Below, piece after piece: positions 8,893 to 16,483 of a stretch of DNA of 64,000 bases. The notes under the pieces were generated by a model. That model searched no databases. It worked only from the letters and a program-made list of their open reading frames with translations, and was not told the origin of the DNA. Origin of the DNA: Bacillota bacterium (GTDB lineage Bacteria; Bacillota; Sulfobacillia; JACIYH01); NCBI GenBank assembly GCA_040757085.1, contig JBFLXJ010000029.1:1-64000 (forward strand), in the 5' to 3' direction. The position numbers were made by a program, and so were the translations under genes. Positions within the stretch are counted from its first letter, which is position 1, and each line of letters opens with the position of its first letter.

Positions 8893-8924
8893 GGGGCCGG
8901 GCGAGATTTTAATCGCCCGGCCCC
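8893..8924 (-). other. Perfect 12-bp intercistronic stem-loop
   Basis: GGGGCCGGGCGA (8893-8904) pairs without mismatch with TCGCCCGGCCCC (8913-8924) around an 8-base AT-rich loop. It sits in the gap between the stop of the substrate-binding lipoprotein gene and the start of the ATPase gene. There is no U-run after it on the minus strand, so it looks like a partial terminator or an mRNA-protecting hairpin rather than a full terminator. Such structures often keep binding-protein mRNA more abundant than permease mRNA in ABC operons; that role here is inference. Confidence 0.75.
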
Positions 8925-8931
8925 GCTGTAC

Positions 8932-10059
8932 CTAGGGCTTGACCGAATTGCGCAGTTCGTCCAGCTTCTTGGTGTCCATGCCGAAGGCGGTGTCGACCAC
9001 GATTTCGCCCTTGACGATCTTCTGCTTGATCTCGTCCAGCTTCGTCCGGAACTCCTGGGGCACGAGTTCGCGGTAGAACTCGTTGTCAGCCAGGCCCACG
9101 GCCTCTTCTTTCAGGCCCAGGTTCTCGGCCTGGCCGAAGGTGAGCTTGCCTTCCTTGTACAGCTTGATGGCACGTAGCAGGGAGTTGTCGACCCGCTTGA
9201 GCATAGAGGTGATGATCAGCTTAGCCTTGGCCGGGTCGGAGTCCTTGAACAGCAAGGCCTGGTCGGAATCCACGCCGATGGCGTACCGGTTCATTTCCTT
9301 GGCTGCATCCAACTGACCAAGCCCGGTCTGGCCCGCCACGTTGAAGCCGATGTCGGCCCCCATCTGGTACTGGGCCAGCGCCATTTCCTTGCCCTTGGCG
9401 GGGTTGGCGAAGTCCCCCACGTAGGAGATGGCCACCTTGATGTCGGGAACCACGCTCCTGGCGCCCTGGATGTAGCCGACCAGGAAGTCGTTGATGACCG
9501 GGATGTCCATGCCACCCAGGAAGCCGATGATCTTCTTGTCGTTGGCCAGCGGCATCTTCGACGTGGTCACCATGGCGGCCAGGGCACCGGCGAGGTAAGA
9601 GCCCTCGTTTTGCTTGTACAGGATGGAGTACACGTTGCCGAGGTTACCCTTGCTGTAGTCGACCGCCGTGTCGAAGATGACATACCGGTTGTTCGGGTAC
9701 TTGGGGGCGATCTTTTCCAGGTGCTCGGTCATCTGCCAGGTACCGACGATGATCAGGTCCCACTTCTGTTCGGAGACGTCGGCCAGGGTGGGTTCCCACT
9801 TGCTGGGGTCAGTCCCCATCTCGATGATCTTGGCTTCGATGCCCAGTTCCTTCTTGGCGGCTTCGATGCCGGCGGCGGCGGAGTCGAAGAAGGACTTGTC
9901 GCCCAGCGTGCCGTTGATGAGGAGCACGACCCGCAGGGGCTTTTCGCCGCCCTGCTGGGAGCCGGTCTCTTTGGGCTCTTCTTTCTTGGCGCACCCGCCC
10001 AGAGCCAGGGCTCCCAGCACCAGGGCTGCGACCAGCAGAACGGACACCAGTTTCCTCAC
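8932..10059 (-). CDS. Bmp-family nucleoside-binding lipoprotein
   Basis: A 375-residue substrate-binding lipoprotein of the basic membrane protein (BMP/PnrA/NupN) family. The start is GTG 10059, chosen because AAAGGAGGT lies 7 bases upstream and because it gives a proper lipoprotein signal peptide: RKLVSVLLVAALVLGALALG followed by lipobox LGGC. The mature protein has the family pattern GTLGDKSFFDSAAAGIEAAK, later GFLGGMDIPVINDFLVGYIQ and IGVDSDQALL. It would be anchored outside the membrane and deliver nucleosides to the permeases. A strong hairpin follows the stop codon. Confidence 0.95.
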   Translation of the reverse strand: MRKLVSVLLVAALVLGALALGGCAKKEEPKETGSQQGGEKPLRVVLLINGTLGDKSFFDSAAAGIEAAKKELGIEAKIIEMGTDPSKWEPTLADVSEQKWDLIIVGTWQMTEHLEKIAPKYPNNRYVIFDTAVDYSKGNLGNVYSILYKQNEGSYLAGALAAMVTTSKMPLANDKKIIGFLGGMDIPVINDFLVGYIQGARSVVPDIKVAISYVGDFANPAKGKEMALAQYQMGADIGFNVAGQTGLGQLDAAKEMNRYAIGVDSDQALLFKDSDPAKAKLIITSMLKRVDNSLLRAIKLYKEGKLTFGQAENLGLKEEAVGLADNEFYRELVPQEFRTKLDEIKQKIVKGEIVVDTAFGMDTKKLDELRNSVKP

Positions 10060-10094
10060 GTTCCGGACCTCCTTTTTGGCTGTTTTCTGACCGC

Positions 10095-11015
10095 TCAATC
10101 GGTCAGGGCTTTCAGGAACAATTCGCCCACGCGGCGCCTGTCCACGCCCAGGCACACGGTGGCGTTGGGCGGGCGACCGCTGAGACCGGCGTAGTCGACC
10201 GCGGTCAGCCCGCGGGCGATGGTCCCGCAGGTTTCCACCGCCACATGGGCGTGGGCCTTTTCGGTCATGATGCCCGGATCCAGCGCCACGGCGGCTGCGA
10301 CCAGGTCGCAGAGGACGAGCCCTTTCAGCCCCAGGCGCTCCTGCACTAACCTGGCGAGGACGCGGCTAGCCTGGAAGAAAGTGCGGGCCAGGGGGCGATC
10401 CGAGCTCTGCAGGACATCCACCATCTCGGGTCCCAGTACCGCCTTCAGTGTGGTCTCCCAGGGCACCATGGTGATGGGGATCCCGGATGCGAACACGATG
10501 GCCGCCGCCTCGGGGTCGGCGTGGACGTTGAACTCGGCCACCGCGGTCGTGTTGCCCCGGGCGTCGCTGGTTCCTCCCATGAGCACGATGTGGTGGACCG
10601 CCCGGCAAAAACTGCGGTCCTGGGCGATGGCCAGGGCGAGGTTGGTCAGCGGACCCAGGGCGAGGATACTCAGCTGACTGGGATGGCGCCGTGCGCTTTC
10701 CAGGAGGAAGTCCACGGCGTGGCCCTCGGCGGGCCTGCGCGCCGGGTCGGGCAGGAAGGTGTTCCCAAAACCGTCTTCGCCGTGGACGTCGAGTGCGTGG
10801 TGGGGCGGCTCCAGCAGTGCCTGCTCGGCACCCCCGTGCACGGGGACGTCCGCGTCTAGCAACTCCACCAGGCGCAGGCTGTTCCTGAGCGTGTGGTGGA
10901 GAGGTGAGTTGCCGAACACCGCCGTGATGCCGATCACGTCCAGGCCCGAACGTATGGCGGTGATGATGGCCGCCGCATCGTCAATCCCGGGATCAGTGTC
11001 TATGATCCACTTCAT
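10095..11015 (-). CDS. Nucleoside hydrolase (IunH family), copy 2
   Basis: A 306-residue nucleoside hydrolase. The metal-binding motif IIDTDPGIDDAAAI is at residues 4-17 (Asp6, Asp8, Asp12, Asp13). Other landmarks are LALGPLTNLALAI, VLMGGTSDARGNTTAVAEFN and LCDLVAAAVALDPGIM. In the last of these the usual HD pair of the family (HDP in copy 1) reads CDL, so the histidine often proposed as general acid is replaced by Cys; this may mark a thiol-type or altered-specificity hydrolase. It lies between the ribokinase and the transporter lipoprotein. Two hydrolases in one cassette suggest a division of labour between purine and pyrimidine nucleosides (inference). Confidence 0.92.
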   Translation of the reverse strand: MKWIIDTDPGIDDAAAIITAIRSGLDVIGITAVFGNSPLHHTLRNSLRLVELLDADVPVHGGAEQALLEPPHHALDVHGEDGFGNTFLPDPARRPAEGHAVDFLLESARRHPSQLSILALGPLTNLALAIAQDRSFCRAVHHIVLMGGTSDARGNTTAVAEFNVHADPEAAAIVFASGIPITMVPWETTLKAVLGPEMVDVLQSSDRPLARTFFQASRVLARLVQERLGLKGLVLCDLVAAAVALDPGIMTEKAHAHVAVETCGTIARGLTAVDYAGLSGRPPNATVCLGVDRRRVGELFLKALTD

Positions 11016-11032
11016 CGTGGCGATCTCTCACT

Positions 11033-11956
11033 TCACCCCCTCTCCCGCAGGAATTGCTCCACCTCAGGCCGTGAGGGCATGGAGGTTTGGGCCCCGAACC
11101 TGGTAACGGACAGGGCCCCCACGGCGTTGGCGAAGGTCACCGCGTTGCTCAGGTCTTTTCCCTCCACCAGGGCCACCGCCAGGCCCCCGGCAAAGGCATC
11201 TCCGGCGGCAGTGGTGTCAACTGCCTCTACCGGGAAGCCGCGGCAGTGCTCGAACCGGTTGCCCTCGGCCAGCAGCGCCCCCCGTGGACCCAGCTTGATC
11301 AGTACCCGATTGGCACCCTGCCTGAGGAGGTCGGAGGCGGCCAGCTTGGCACTCTTTAAGTCCGTCACCTGGCGGCCGGTCAAGACCGCTGCCTCGCTCT
11401 CGTTGGGAGTGATGATGTCCACCTGGCGCAGGAGTTCAGGTGGAAGCGGCCGCGCCGGGGCCGGGTCGAGCAGAACCGTTACCCGCCTGTTGTGCGCCAG
11501 TTCCACCGCCTTGCGGACGGTGTCCAACGGTATTTCCAGCTGGAGCATGAGGACCCTGGCGGAAGCGATTACCTCGGCTGCAGTCTCCACGTCGGCCGGA
11601 GACAGCAAGCCGTTGGCGCCCGCTACCACCACGATGCTGTTCTGGCCGCTGTGCTCAACGATGATCAGGGCCGTGCCGGTGGGCACGCCCGGGGTCCGCA
11701 GGACCCCGTCTGTGTGTACTCCTGCCGCCCTGAGGCTGCCAACGAGGCTCTGGCCAAAGGGATCATCTCCCACCCGGCCCAGCATGGCCACTTTGCCGCC
11801 CAAACGGGCGGCGGCCACCGCCTGGTTGGCCCCCTTGCCCCCAGGTATCATCCTGAACTCGTCCCCGGAGACGGTCTCACCGGGAGCTGGTCGGCGTGCG
11901 GTGCGTACCACGAGGTCCACGTTGAGACTGCCGATGACGACTATATCCGCCTTCAC
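11033..11956 (-). CDS. rbsK: Ribokinase
   Basis: A 307-residue PfkB-family kinase that converts ribose and ATP to ribose-5-phosphate. The N-terminal signature GSLNVDLVV is followed by PGGKGANQAVAAARLGG, the ribokinase sugar-binding region. The C-terminal PfkB signature VDTTAAGDAFAGGLAVAL contains the anion-hole and catalytic Asp (usual text D-T-x-G-A-G-D, here D-T-T-A-A-G-D). The start is GTG 11956, within the stop of the regulator gene (GTGA) and 8 bases after AAGGAG; the in-frame codons upstream are not needed. Within the cassette it would capture ribose released by the nucleoside hydrolases. Confidence 0.95.
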   Translation of the reverse strand: MKADIVVIGSLNVDLVVRTARRPAPGETVSGDEFRMIPGGKGANQAVAAARLGGKVAMLGRVGDDPFGQSLVGSLRAAGVHTDGVLRTPGVPTGTALIIVEHSGQNSIVVVAGANGLLSPADVETAAEVIASARVLMLQLEIPLDTVRKAVELAHNRRVTVLLDPAPARPLPPELLRQVDIITPNESEAAVLTGRQVTDLKSAKLAASDLLRQGANRVLIKLGPRGALLAEGNRFEHCRGFPVEAVDTTAAGDAFAGGLAVALVEGKDLSNAVTFANAVGALSVTRFGAQTSMPSRPEVEQFLRERG

Positions 11957-13029
11957 CCGGTGTGCTCCTTCCCTCCACAAGATTCCCTGATCACCAGTTG
12001 GGGGGTCAGGAATACCTCTTGCGGGGGTCCGGTGACCCGGCCGTACATCCGCCGGATGAGCAGCTCGGTAGCCGTGACCCCCATCTGGTACGCTGGCTGG
12101 CTGACCGTGGTGAGGGCCGGCCTTACCAGCGACGCCAGCAGGATGTCATCGAAGCCCACTACCGCCACGTCGTCGGGCACCCGGCGGCCTGACTCCTCCA
12201 GGGCCCGGATGGCGCCGATGGCCATCAGGTCGTTGGCGGCAAATACCGCAGTCGGGGGATCTGGGGCCTCGAGCAGTTCTTTCATCCGCGCATAACCGGA
12301 AGGGTACCTGAAATCCCCCGCCCTGATGAGGGTTTCGTTTGCCTCCAGACCGGCCTCCCCGAGGGCCTCCAGGTAGCCCCTCAGGCGATCCCGGCTGGTG
12401 GTCAGTTGCGGTGGCCCGCTGATGTGGGCGATCCGCCGGTGCCCGAGGCGGATAAGATGGCGGGTGGCCTCCCGGGCGGACGCGACGTTGTCCACCAGGA
12501 CCGCATCCACCCGGGCACCCTCGACCTGCCGGTCGATGAGGGCCAGCGGGAAATGCCCGCGCAACAACTCCCATACGGCCGTGCTGTCGCAAGAGCTGAC
12601 CGTAAAGATGATGCCGTCGACCCGGCGCTCCCTGAGGGTCTTGACATAGGCCATCTCCTGGGCTGTGTCGCCGTCGGTGTTACACAGGACCACCGTGTAA
12701 CCCATGGTGCTGGCTGCGTCCTCGACGCCGCGGGCGATGGTGGGGAAGAAGGGGTTGGTGATGTCGGGGATGACCAGGGCTATGAGACGGCTTCTGCCGG
12801 TAGCCAGGCTGCGGGCCAGGTTGTTGGGCTGATAGTTCAGCTCCTCTACTGCCCGCAGCACCTTCTGCCGGGTGGCGTTGCTGACGTACCCGTTGCTGTT
12901 CAGCACTCGGGACACCGTGGCCACTCCCACCCCGGCACGCCGGGCGACATCCCTGATCGTGGGGGGTTTCCTGTCGGTCCCCGCCGGATGGGACGATGGG
13001 GCAGCCGATCGAGGCTTGTCCACCAGCAC
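11953..13029 (-). CDS. LacI-family transcriptional regulator (RbsR-like)
   Basis: A 358-residue repressor-type regulator. After a 25-residue extension, the DNA-binding HTH reads TIRDVARRAGVGVATVSRVL with the hinge helix region NNLARSLATGRS, followed by a periplasmic-binding-like effector domain (LIALVIPDITNPFFPTIARG, GFDDILLASLVRPALTTV). The gene heads the minus-strand cassette and starts with GTG 13029. Two LacI-type palindromes lie 40-85 bp upstream, which points to autoregulated control of the whole nucleoside operon. Ribose or a nucleoside-derived sugar phosphate is the likely effector, by analogy with RbsR (inference). Confidence 0.93.
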   Translation of the reverse strand: MLVDKPRSAAPSSHPAGTDRKPPTIRDVARRAGVGVATVSRVLNSNGYVSNATRQKVLRAVEELNYQPNNLARSLATGRSRLIALVIPDITNPFFPTIARGVEDAASTMGYTVVLCNTDGDTAQEMAYVKTLRERRVDGIIFTVSSCDSTAVWELLRGHFPLALIDRQVEGARVDAVLVDNVASAREATRHLIRLGHRRIAHISGPPQLTTSRDRLRGYLEALGEAGLEANETLIRAGDFRYPSGYARMKELLEAPDPPTAVFAANDLMAIGAIRALEESGRRVPDDVAVVGFDDILLASLVRPALTTVSQPAYQMGVTATELLIRRMYGRVTGPPQEVFLTPQLVIRESCGGKEHTG

Positions 13030-13067
13030 GTGACCTCTCTTCCGGCATCAGGACTGCCCTGCGCCAC

Positions 13068-13114
13068 GTGGAATCCGTTCCACAACCGTGCCAGAACTCG
13101 GGAATCGGTTCCAC
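13068..13114 (-). promoter_or_regulatory. Tandem LacI-type operators upstream of the nucleoside cassette
   Basis: GTGGAATCCGTTCCAC (13068-13083) is an inverted repeat with six-base arms. GGGAATCGGTTCCAC (13100-13114) repeats the same core, TGGAAnCGnTTCC-like. The centres are 31 bp apart, about three helical turns, so two repressor dimers could sit on the same face of the DNA. They lie directly upstream of the LacI-type gene. I could not identify convincing -35/-10 hexamers on the minus strand here. Confidence 0.75.
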
Positions 13115-13327
13115 ACTCTCGTGTACACTATTCGACGCGAGTGGTCACATTCCTCCCGTCAGGGTTAGCCGTGAGAGGTCGGGCCGTGTGCGCGTGAGGC
13201 AGGGCGAGCGCGGCAAGTACCGTTCCGTCGCTCAACGGGTGTCATACCCAGGGGGAACGAGCTCCTGGCCGGACCCACTGCCAGTTGACCTGCTGGGACT
13301 TGGTGGGTCTGGATGCCGGAAGTTCAC

Positions 13328-13351
13328 GGGTCCCGGAGCAGGGTAGCAAGG
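13328..13351 (+). repeat. 24-bp direct repeat, right copy
   Basis: Starts GGGTCCCGGAGCAGGGTAGC and matches 2852-2875 at 22 of 24 positions in the same orientation. It lies in the 432-bp stretch without genes between the regulator (ends at 13029) and the CotF-like gene (13462). That stretch otherwise contains the operators at 13068-13114 and the hairpin at 13397-13422; I see nothing coding in it. Confidence 0.5.
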
Positions 13352-13396
13352 CAGGGGTTATGGTAGGACACAAGGAGGACGGCTGCCGGAAACGGA

Positions 13397-13422
13397 GAGA
13401 GCGGCACTTGCCTGCCGCTCTC
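13397..13422 (-). terminator. Likely terminator hairpin of the CotF-like gene
   Basis: GAGAGCGGCA (13397-13406) and TGCCGCTCTC (13413-13422) form a perfect 10-bp stem with a six-base loop. It lies about 40 bp beyond the stop codon of the minus-strand CotF-like gene. The trailing sequence on that strand (TCCGTTTCCGG) has only a weak T-run, so termination may be incomplete. Confidence 0.6.
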
Positions 13423-13461
13423 ACACTTCCGTCCTGCCCGATTTACGTGCTGCCCGTATGT

Positions 13462-13989
13462 TCAAGCTCTGGGGGCGGTCCCCTGCAGCCACTGGGCGAC
13501 CGAGTTGACGTCCTCGGGCCGGGCCGAGGGGTGCTTGTACCAGCCCTTGTCCTCCATGAACTTGTACAGTTCGTAGGCCATGCCCAGGTGCTCGGAAGCC
13601 TGCGAAAGGAGGTCGTTGCGCAGGTTGGGGTTGGAGGCTTCCGCGGCGGCCATGGTGGCCCGGGTGGCGAAGTACTTGCAGTCCTTCAGGCAGTCGCTGG
13701 CGATGTCGCGATCGGAGAAGATGCGTTCTGGGCTGCGGGCACCAAACTCGCGGGTCACGGGGCCCCCGATGGTGCCGACCTCTACGTCGGTGCCGCCCAG
13801 GCGCCCGTGGACGCCCAGGTGCCCTTCCAGCTTCCGGACGTTGTTGCGGAAGCGGTTGGAGTGGCTGTCGATCATGCTCCGCAGCCTGGGGTCCTGACAC
13901 TGGTCCGAAAGGATGGTCAGCTTCCGCGCGGCGTCCTGCTGCTCCCTGATCATCTCGCTCAGTTCCGTGAGTTCCCTCTGGGTTGGCAT
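13462..13989 (-). CDS. CotF-like spore coat protein, full-length (two-part) form
   Basis: A 175-residue, largely helical soluble protein of the CotF/ferritin-like coat family. The start is ATG 13989 with GGAAGGTGGGGAA upstream. The N-terminal part (REQQDAARKLTILSDQCQDP) matches the small protein encoded at 41837-42064 (HERLCLTKCNTFANQLQDPQ). The C-terminal part (LYKFMEDKGWYKHPSARP) matches the one at 42177-42410 (DAMQARGWYKVEPARP). So this gene looks like a fusion of the two short genes found 28 kb away, or they are its split halves. Residues 60-100 between the halves contain a GGPVTREFGARSPE linker. A role in the spore coat is by family analogy. Confidence 0.75.
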   Translation of the reverse strand: MPTQRELTELSEMIREQQDAARKLTILSDQCQDPRLRSMIDSHSNRFRNNVRKLEGHLGVHGRLGGTDVEVGTIGGPVTREFGARSPERIFSDRDIASDCLKDCKYFATRATMAAAEASNPNLRNDLLSQASEHLGMAYELYKFMEDKGWYKHPSARPEDVNSVAQWLQGTAPRA

Positions 13990-14235
13990 TTCCCCACCTT
14001 CCTTTCCCGTGGTGATACCGTCAGTTATGCTTTCCCGGCCAGCCCTGTTTATTCGCACCATGGCCCCGCCCAGGAGGAATAGGCAGCCTGCTGGCCGTAA
14101 TCCTCAATGAAGCGGCAGAGCCAGTGCGCGGCCGCGGGCGCCCGTCTGGCGAGGGTGCACCAGTTGGGCCGCGAGGGTGCCGGCCGGTGCATGACGGTGC
14201 CTATCGCGCGATGTTGCTCGTGGAGGGTTGTCGGT

Positions 14236-14658
14236 ATGGCGAAGAAGCGCGTCATGTTCCTCTGTACCGGCAATTCATGCCGCAGCCAGATGGCGGCGGG
14301 GTTCGCCCGTCACCTGGGCGGTGACAGGTGGCAGGTATACAGTGCCGGCCTGGAGCCCGCCGGGCTCAATCCCCGGGCGGTGGAGGTGATGAGAGAACTG
14401 GGGATAGACATCTCGGGGCAGGTCTCCAGGGCCATCGATCCCGACCTCTTGCGTTCCATGGATCTGGTGGTTACTCTGTGTGGTGACGCCCGCGACCGGT
14501 GCCCCGTGACCCCTCCCCACATCCGCCGCCTGCACTGGCCGCTTCCCGATCCGGCCCGGGCGGAGGGGACGGAGGAAGAGATCATGGCCGTGTTCCGCCG
14601 GGTGCGGGACGAAATACAAGAGCTGGTTGCTCAACTGTTGCAGGAGGTGGCAGAGTGA
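14236..14658 (+). CDS. arsC: Arsenate reductase, thioredoxin type (LMW-PTPase fold)
   Basis: A 140-residue protein with the P-loop CTGNSCRS (Cys10 nucleophile, Arg16), the resolving cysteines Cys81 and Cys88 in [17 protein letters not shown], and the catalytic Asp104 in PLPDPA. This is the full residue set of the thioredoxin-coupled ArsC of Gram-positive bacteria, which reduces arsenate to arsenite. The start ATG 14236 follows GGAGGGTTGTCGGT. There is no arsenite pump or ArsR gene nearby; instead the stop overlaps the start of a class II aldolase-like gene by 4 bp. The protein may thus have a substrate other than, or besides, arsenate. Confidence 0.87.
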   Translation: MAKKRVMFLCTGNSCRSQMAAGFARHLGGDRWQVYSAGLEPAGLNPRAVEVMRELGIDISGQVSRAIDPDLLRSMDLVVTLCGDARDRCPVTPPHIRRLHWPLPDPARAEGTEEEIMAVFRRVRDEIQELVAQLLQEVAE

Positions 14659-15740
14659 ACTTCGCCTTTGCGGGGGAAAGACAAACGCCGGCCCTGGACT
14701 GGCTGGCGGCGGGGCTGGAGGATGTGCTGCGCCGGCACGGTCATACCCTTGTGGACGCCGGCAGCGACGACATCCGGCTGGTGCTCAACTTCACGCGGGC
14801 GGAGCGGCCGGAACCCTACCGGCGCCGGTCGCAGGCGACTTTCGTGGTCTCCGTCATCCAGGTGCCGGAGAGACCGGCCGACATCCTCAGGGCTGCCTAC
14901 CCGTTACTGGTGCAGTCGCTTTCCAACCTCCTGATCTACGTGGTGGGCGAAGAGCGGGCCGTCCGGGAGACATACTTCGTAACCCTGGAACGGGGCTACT
15001 ATCCACTGGCCGTTGAGCCGGGGGACGCCGCCTACTTTGCCCGTATATACGAGCGCCTGGCACCGCTGGCCTCCTCGCGGCTGGTGATCAGGAACGAGTT
15101 CGTGCCCGACCTGCCCCCGGAACTGTGGAACGGGGACGAAGTCACCGAGCAATTGCGCTGGGCGAGCAGGAAGCTGGAGGAACTGGATCTGCTCCCCGCC
15201 CCGTTCCCCATCCGGGAAATCCTCTCCGAGAGGGATTTCCGGCACGTGCAGCACCTGTACGGGATCGGGGGCCTGAGTTACGGGAACCTGAGCGCCCGCC
15301 ACGGACCCCGCAGTTACTGGATGAGCGCCAGCGGGGTGAACAAGGCCCGCCTGGAGACAATCGGGCGCGACATCCTGCTGGTGACCGGATACGACCCCGA
15401 GAAAAACGCCATGATCCTGAGTGTTCCCCCGCACGTGGAACCGCGACGGGTTTCGGTGGACGCCATTGAGCACTGGATGATATACACCACCCACCCCGAG
15501 GTGAAGGCCATCGTCCACGTGCACGCCTGGATGGATGGTGTTCCTTCCACCGAAGTGAACTACCCGTGCGGCACCTACGAGCTGGCCTGCGCGGTGGCCG
15601 ACCTGGTGAGCAGGAGCCCCGACCCCGCCTGCGCGGTGGTGGGGCTGAAGAACCACGGCCTCACCATCACCGGCCGCAGCCTGCCGGAGATATTCGGACG
15701 GATCGAGGGCAAGATACTGCGCCAGGTGCCCATGTCCTGA
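14655..15740 (+). CDS. Class II aldolase/adducin domain protein with novel N-terminal domain
   Basis: A 361-residue protein starting at GTG 14655 within the arsC stop. The C-terminal half (about 190-361) is a class II aldolase/adducin domain: [12 protein letters not shown], the metal-binding pair in AIVHVHAW, and the third histidine in [12 protein letters not shown]. The N-terminal 180 residues form an alpha/beta domain I do not recognise ([55 protein letters not shown]). Family enzymes cleave phosphorylated keto sugars using Zn2+. Translational coupling to an ArsC-type protein suggests that the two work together, but I know no described pathway. Confidence 0.8.
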   Translation: MNFAFAGERQTPALDWLAAGLEDVLRRHGHTLVDAGSDDIRLVLNFTRAERPEPYRRRSQATFVVSVIQVPERPADILRAAYPLLVQSLSNLLIYVVGEERAVRETYFVTLERGYYPLAVEPGDAAYFARIYERLAPLASSRLVIRNEFVPDLPPELWNGDEVTEQLRWASRKLEELDLLPAPFPIREILSERDFRHVQHLYGIGGLSYGNLSARHGPRSYWMSASGVNKARLETIGRDILLVTGYDPEKNAMILSVPPHVEPRRVSVDAIEHWMIYTTHPEVKAIVHVHAWMDGVPSTEVNYPCGTYELACAVADLVSRSPDPACAVVGLKNHGLTITGRSLPEIFGRIEGKILRQVPMS

Positions 15741-15745
15741 GCGGT

Positions 15746-16483
15746 TCAGGCCGATGGCAGCCTGACCTCTCCCCTGACCGTTATCACAACCTCGTCTGTG
15801 GGGATGCTGGCTCCTGCTCGGGCAAGGGCCTGTCGCACTACGTACGTCATGCCGAAGCAGCAGGGGACTTCCATGTGCACCACGGTGATGCGCTCCGGGT
15901 GTGCCGTGCCCACGATGGCCGCCAGCTTCTCGATGTAGGCCGGGACATCGTCGAGCTTGGGGCACCCCACCAGCAGGGCCCGGCCGGGCAGGAAGCGGCG
16001 GTGGAAATCGGGGCAGGCGAAGGCGGTGCAGTCGGCCGCCACCACCAGGTCCGCGTTCTGGAGGAACGGGGCTCCCGGCGGCACCAGGTGAATTTGCAGG
16101 GGCCAGTTCCCCAGCGTAGATGACAGAGCCCTCACGGCCGCGCCCGGGCATCCACAGGGCAGCTCCGGTGCGGGAGGCGCCGCCCCATGCTCCATCACAG
16201 GTTCTGCCCTGTCTTCCACCATCGTTGCTGCGTGCGCGGAAGTTCGGGGGGGTGCGTGATCCGCGGGGTGGGGCGGGGCGAAGGGGTCAGCCTCCCGTTC
16301 CTCGACGGTGATGGCGCCCTGCGGGCAGTGGCCCAGGCACGCACCCAGGCCGTCACAAAGGCGGTCATCCACGAGGCGGGCCTTGCCGTCAACGATCTTC
16401 AGGGCCCCTTCCGCGCAGGCGGGGATGCACAACCCGCAGCCGTTGCACTTTTCCTCGTCAATCCTCACGATAAGCCTCTTCAT
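15746..16483 (-). CDS. Ferredoxin-like 4Fe-4S protein with cysteine-rich C-terminal domain
   Basis: A 245-residue iron-sulfur protein. Cluster 1 is complete (Cys13, 16, 19, 23 in CNGCGLCIPAC). In cluster 2 the motif is CDGLGACLGHCP (Cys43, 49, 53), where Leu46 stands in place of one expected Cys, so it may hold a 3Fe-4S or unusual cluster. After a Pro/Ala/His-rich linker (residues 65-105) a second domain (FLQNADLVVAADCTAFACPD, LLVGCPKLDD, HMEVPCCFGM) has at least five further cysteines. The start ATG 16483 follows AAAGGAGCAGGAAA. It overlaps the zinc-ribbon gene by 4 bp and both are read from a promoter facing an Rrf2 regulator. An electron-transfer or redox-sensing role is likely. Confidence 0.8.
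   Translation of the reverse strand: MKRLIVRIDEEKCNGCGLCIPACAEGALKIVDGKARLVDDRLCDGLGACLGHCPQGAITVEEREADPFAPPHPADHAPPRTSAHAATMVEDRAEPVMEHGAAPPAPELPCGCPGAAVRALSSTLGNWPLQIHLVPPGAPFLQNADLVVAADCTAFACPDFHRRFLPGRALLVGCPKLDDVPAYIEKLAAIVGTAHPERITVVHMEVPCCFGMTYVVRQALARAGASIPTDEVVITVRGEVRLPSA

Noticed and set aside
12996-13346. A 116-codon plus-strand open frame spanning the operators and the right repeat
   Set aside because: It starts inside the LacI-type gene, has no ribosome binding site and covers regulatory DNA; its translation has no family features.
13300-13360. Possible small SRP RNA around the G-rich segment GGGTCCCGGAGCAGGGTAGC
   Set aside because: The conserved GGAA tetraloop with its symmetric internal loop is absent and the flanks do not fold into a long hairpin; the similarity at 2852-2875 is better described as a direct repeat.
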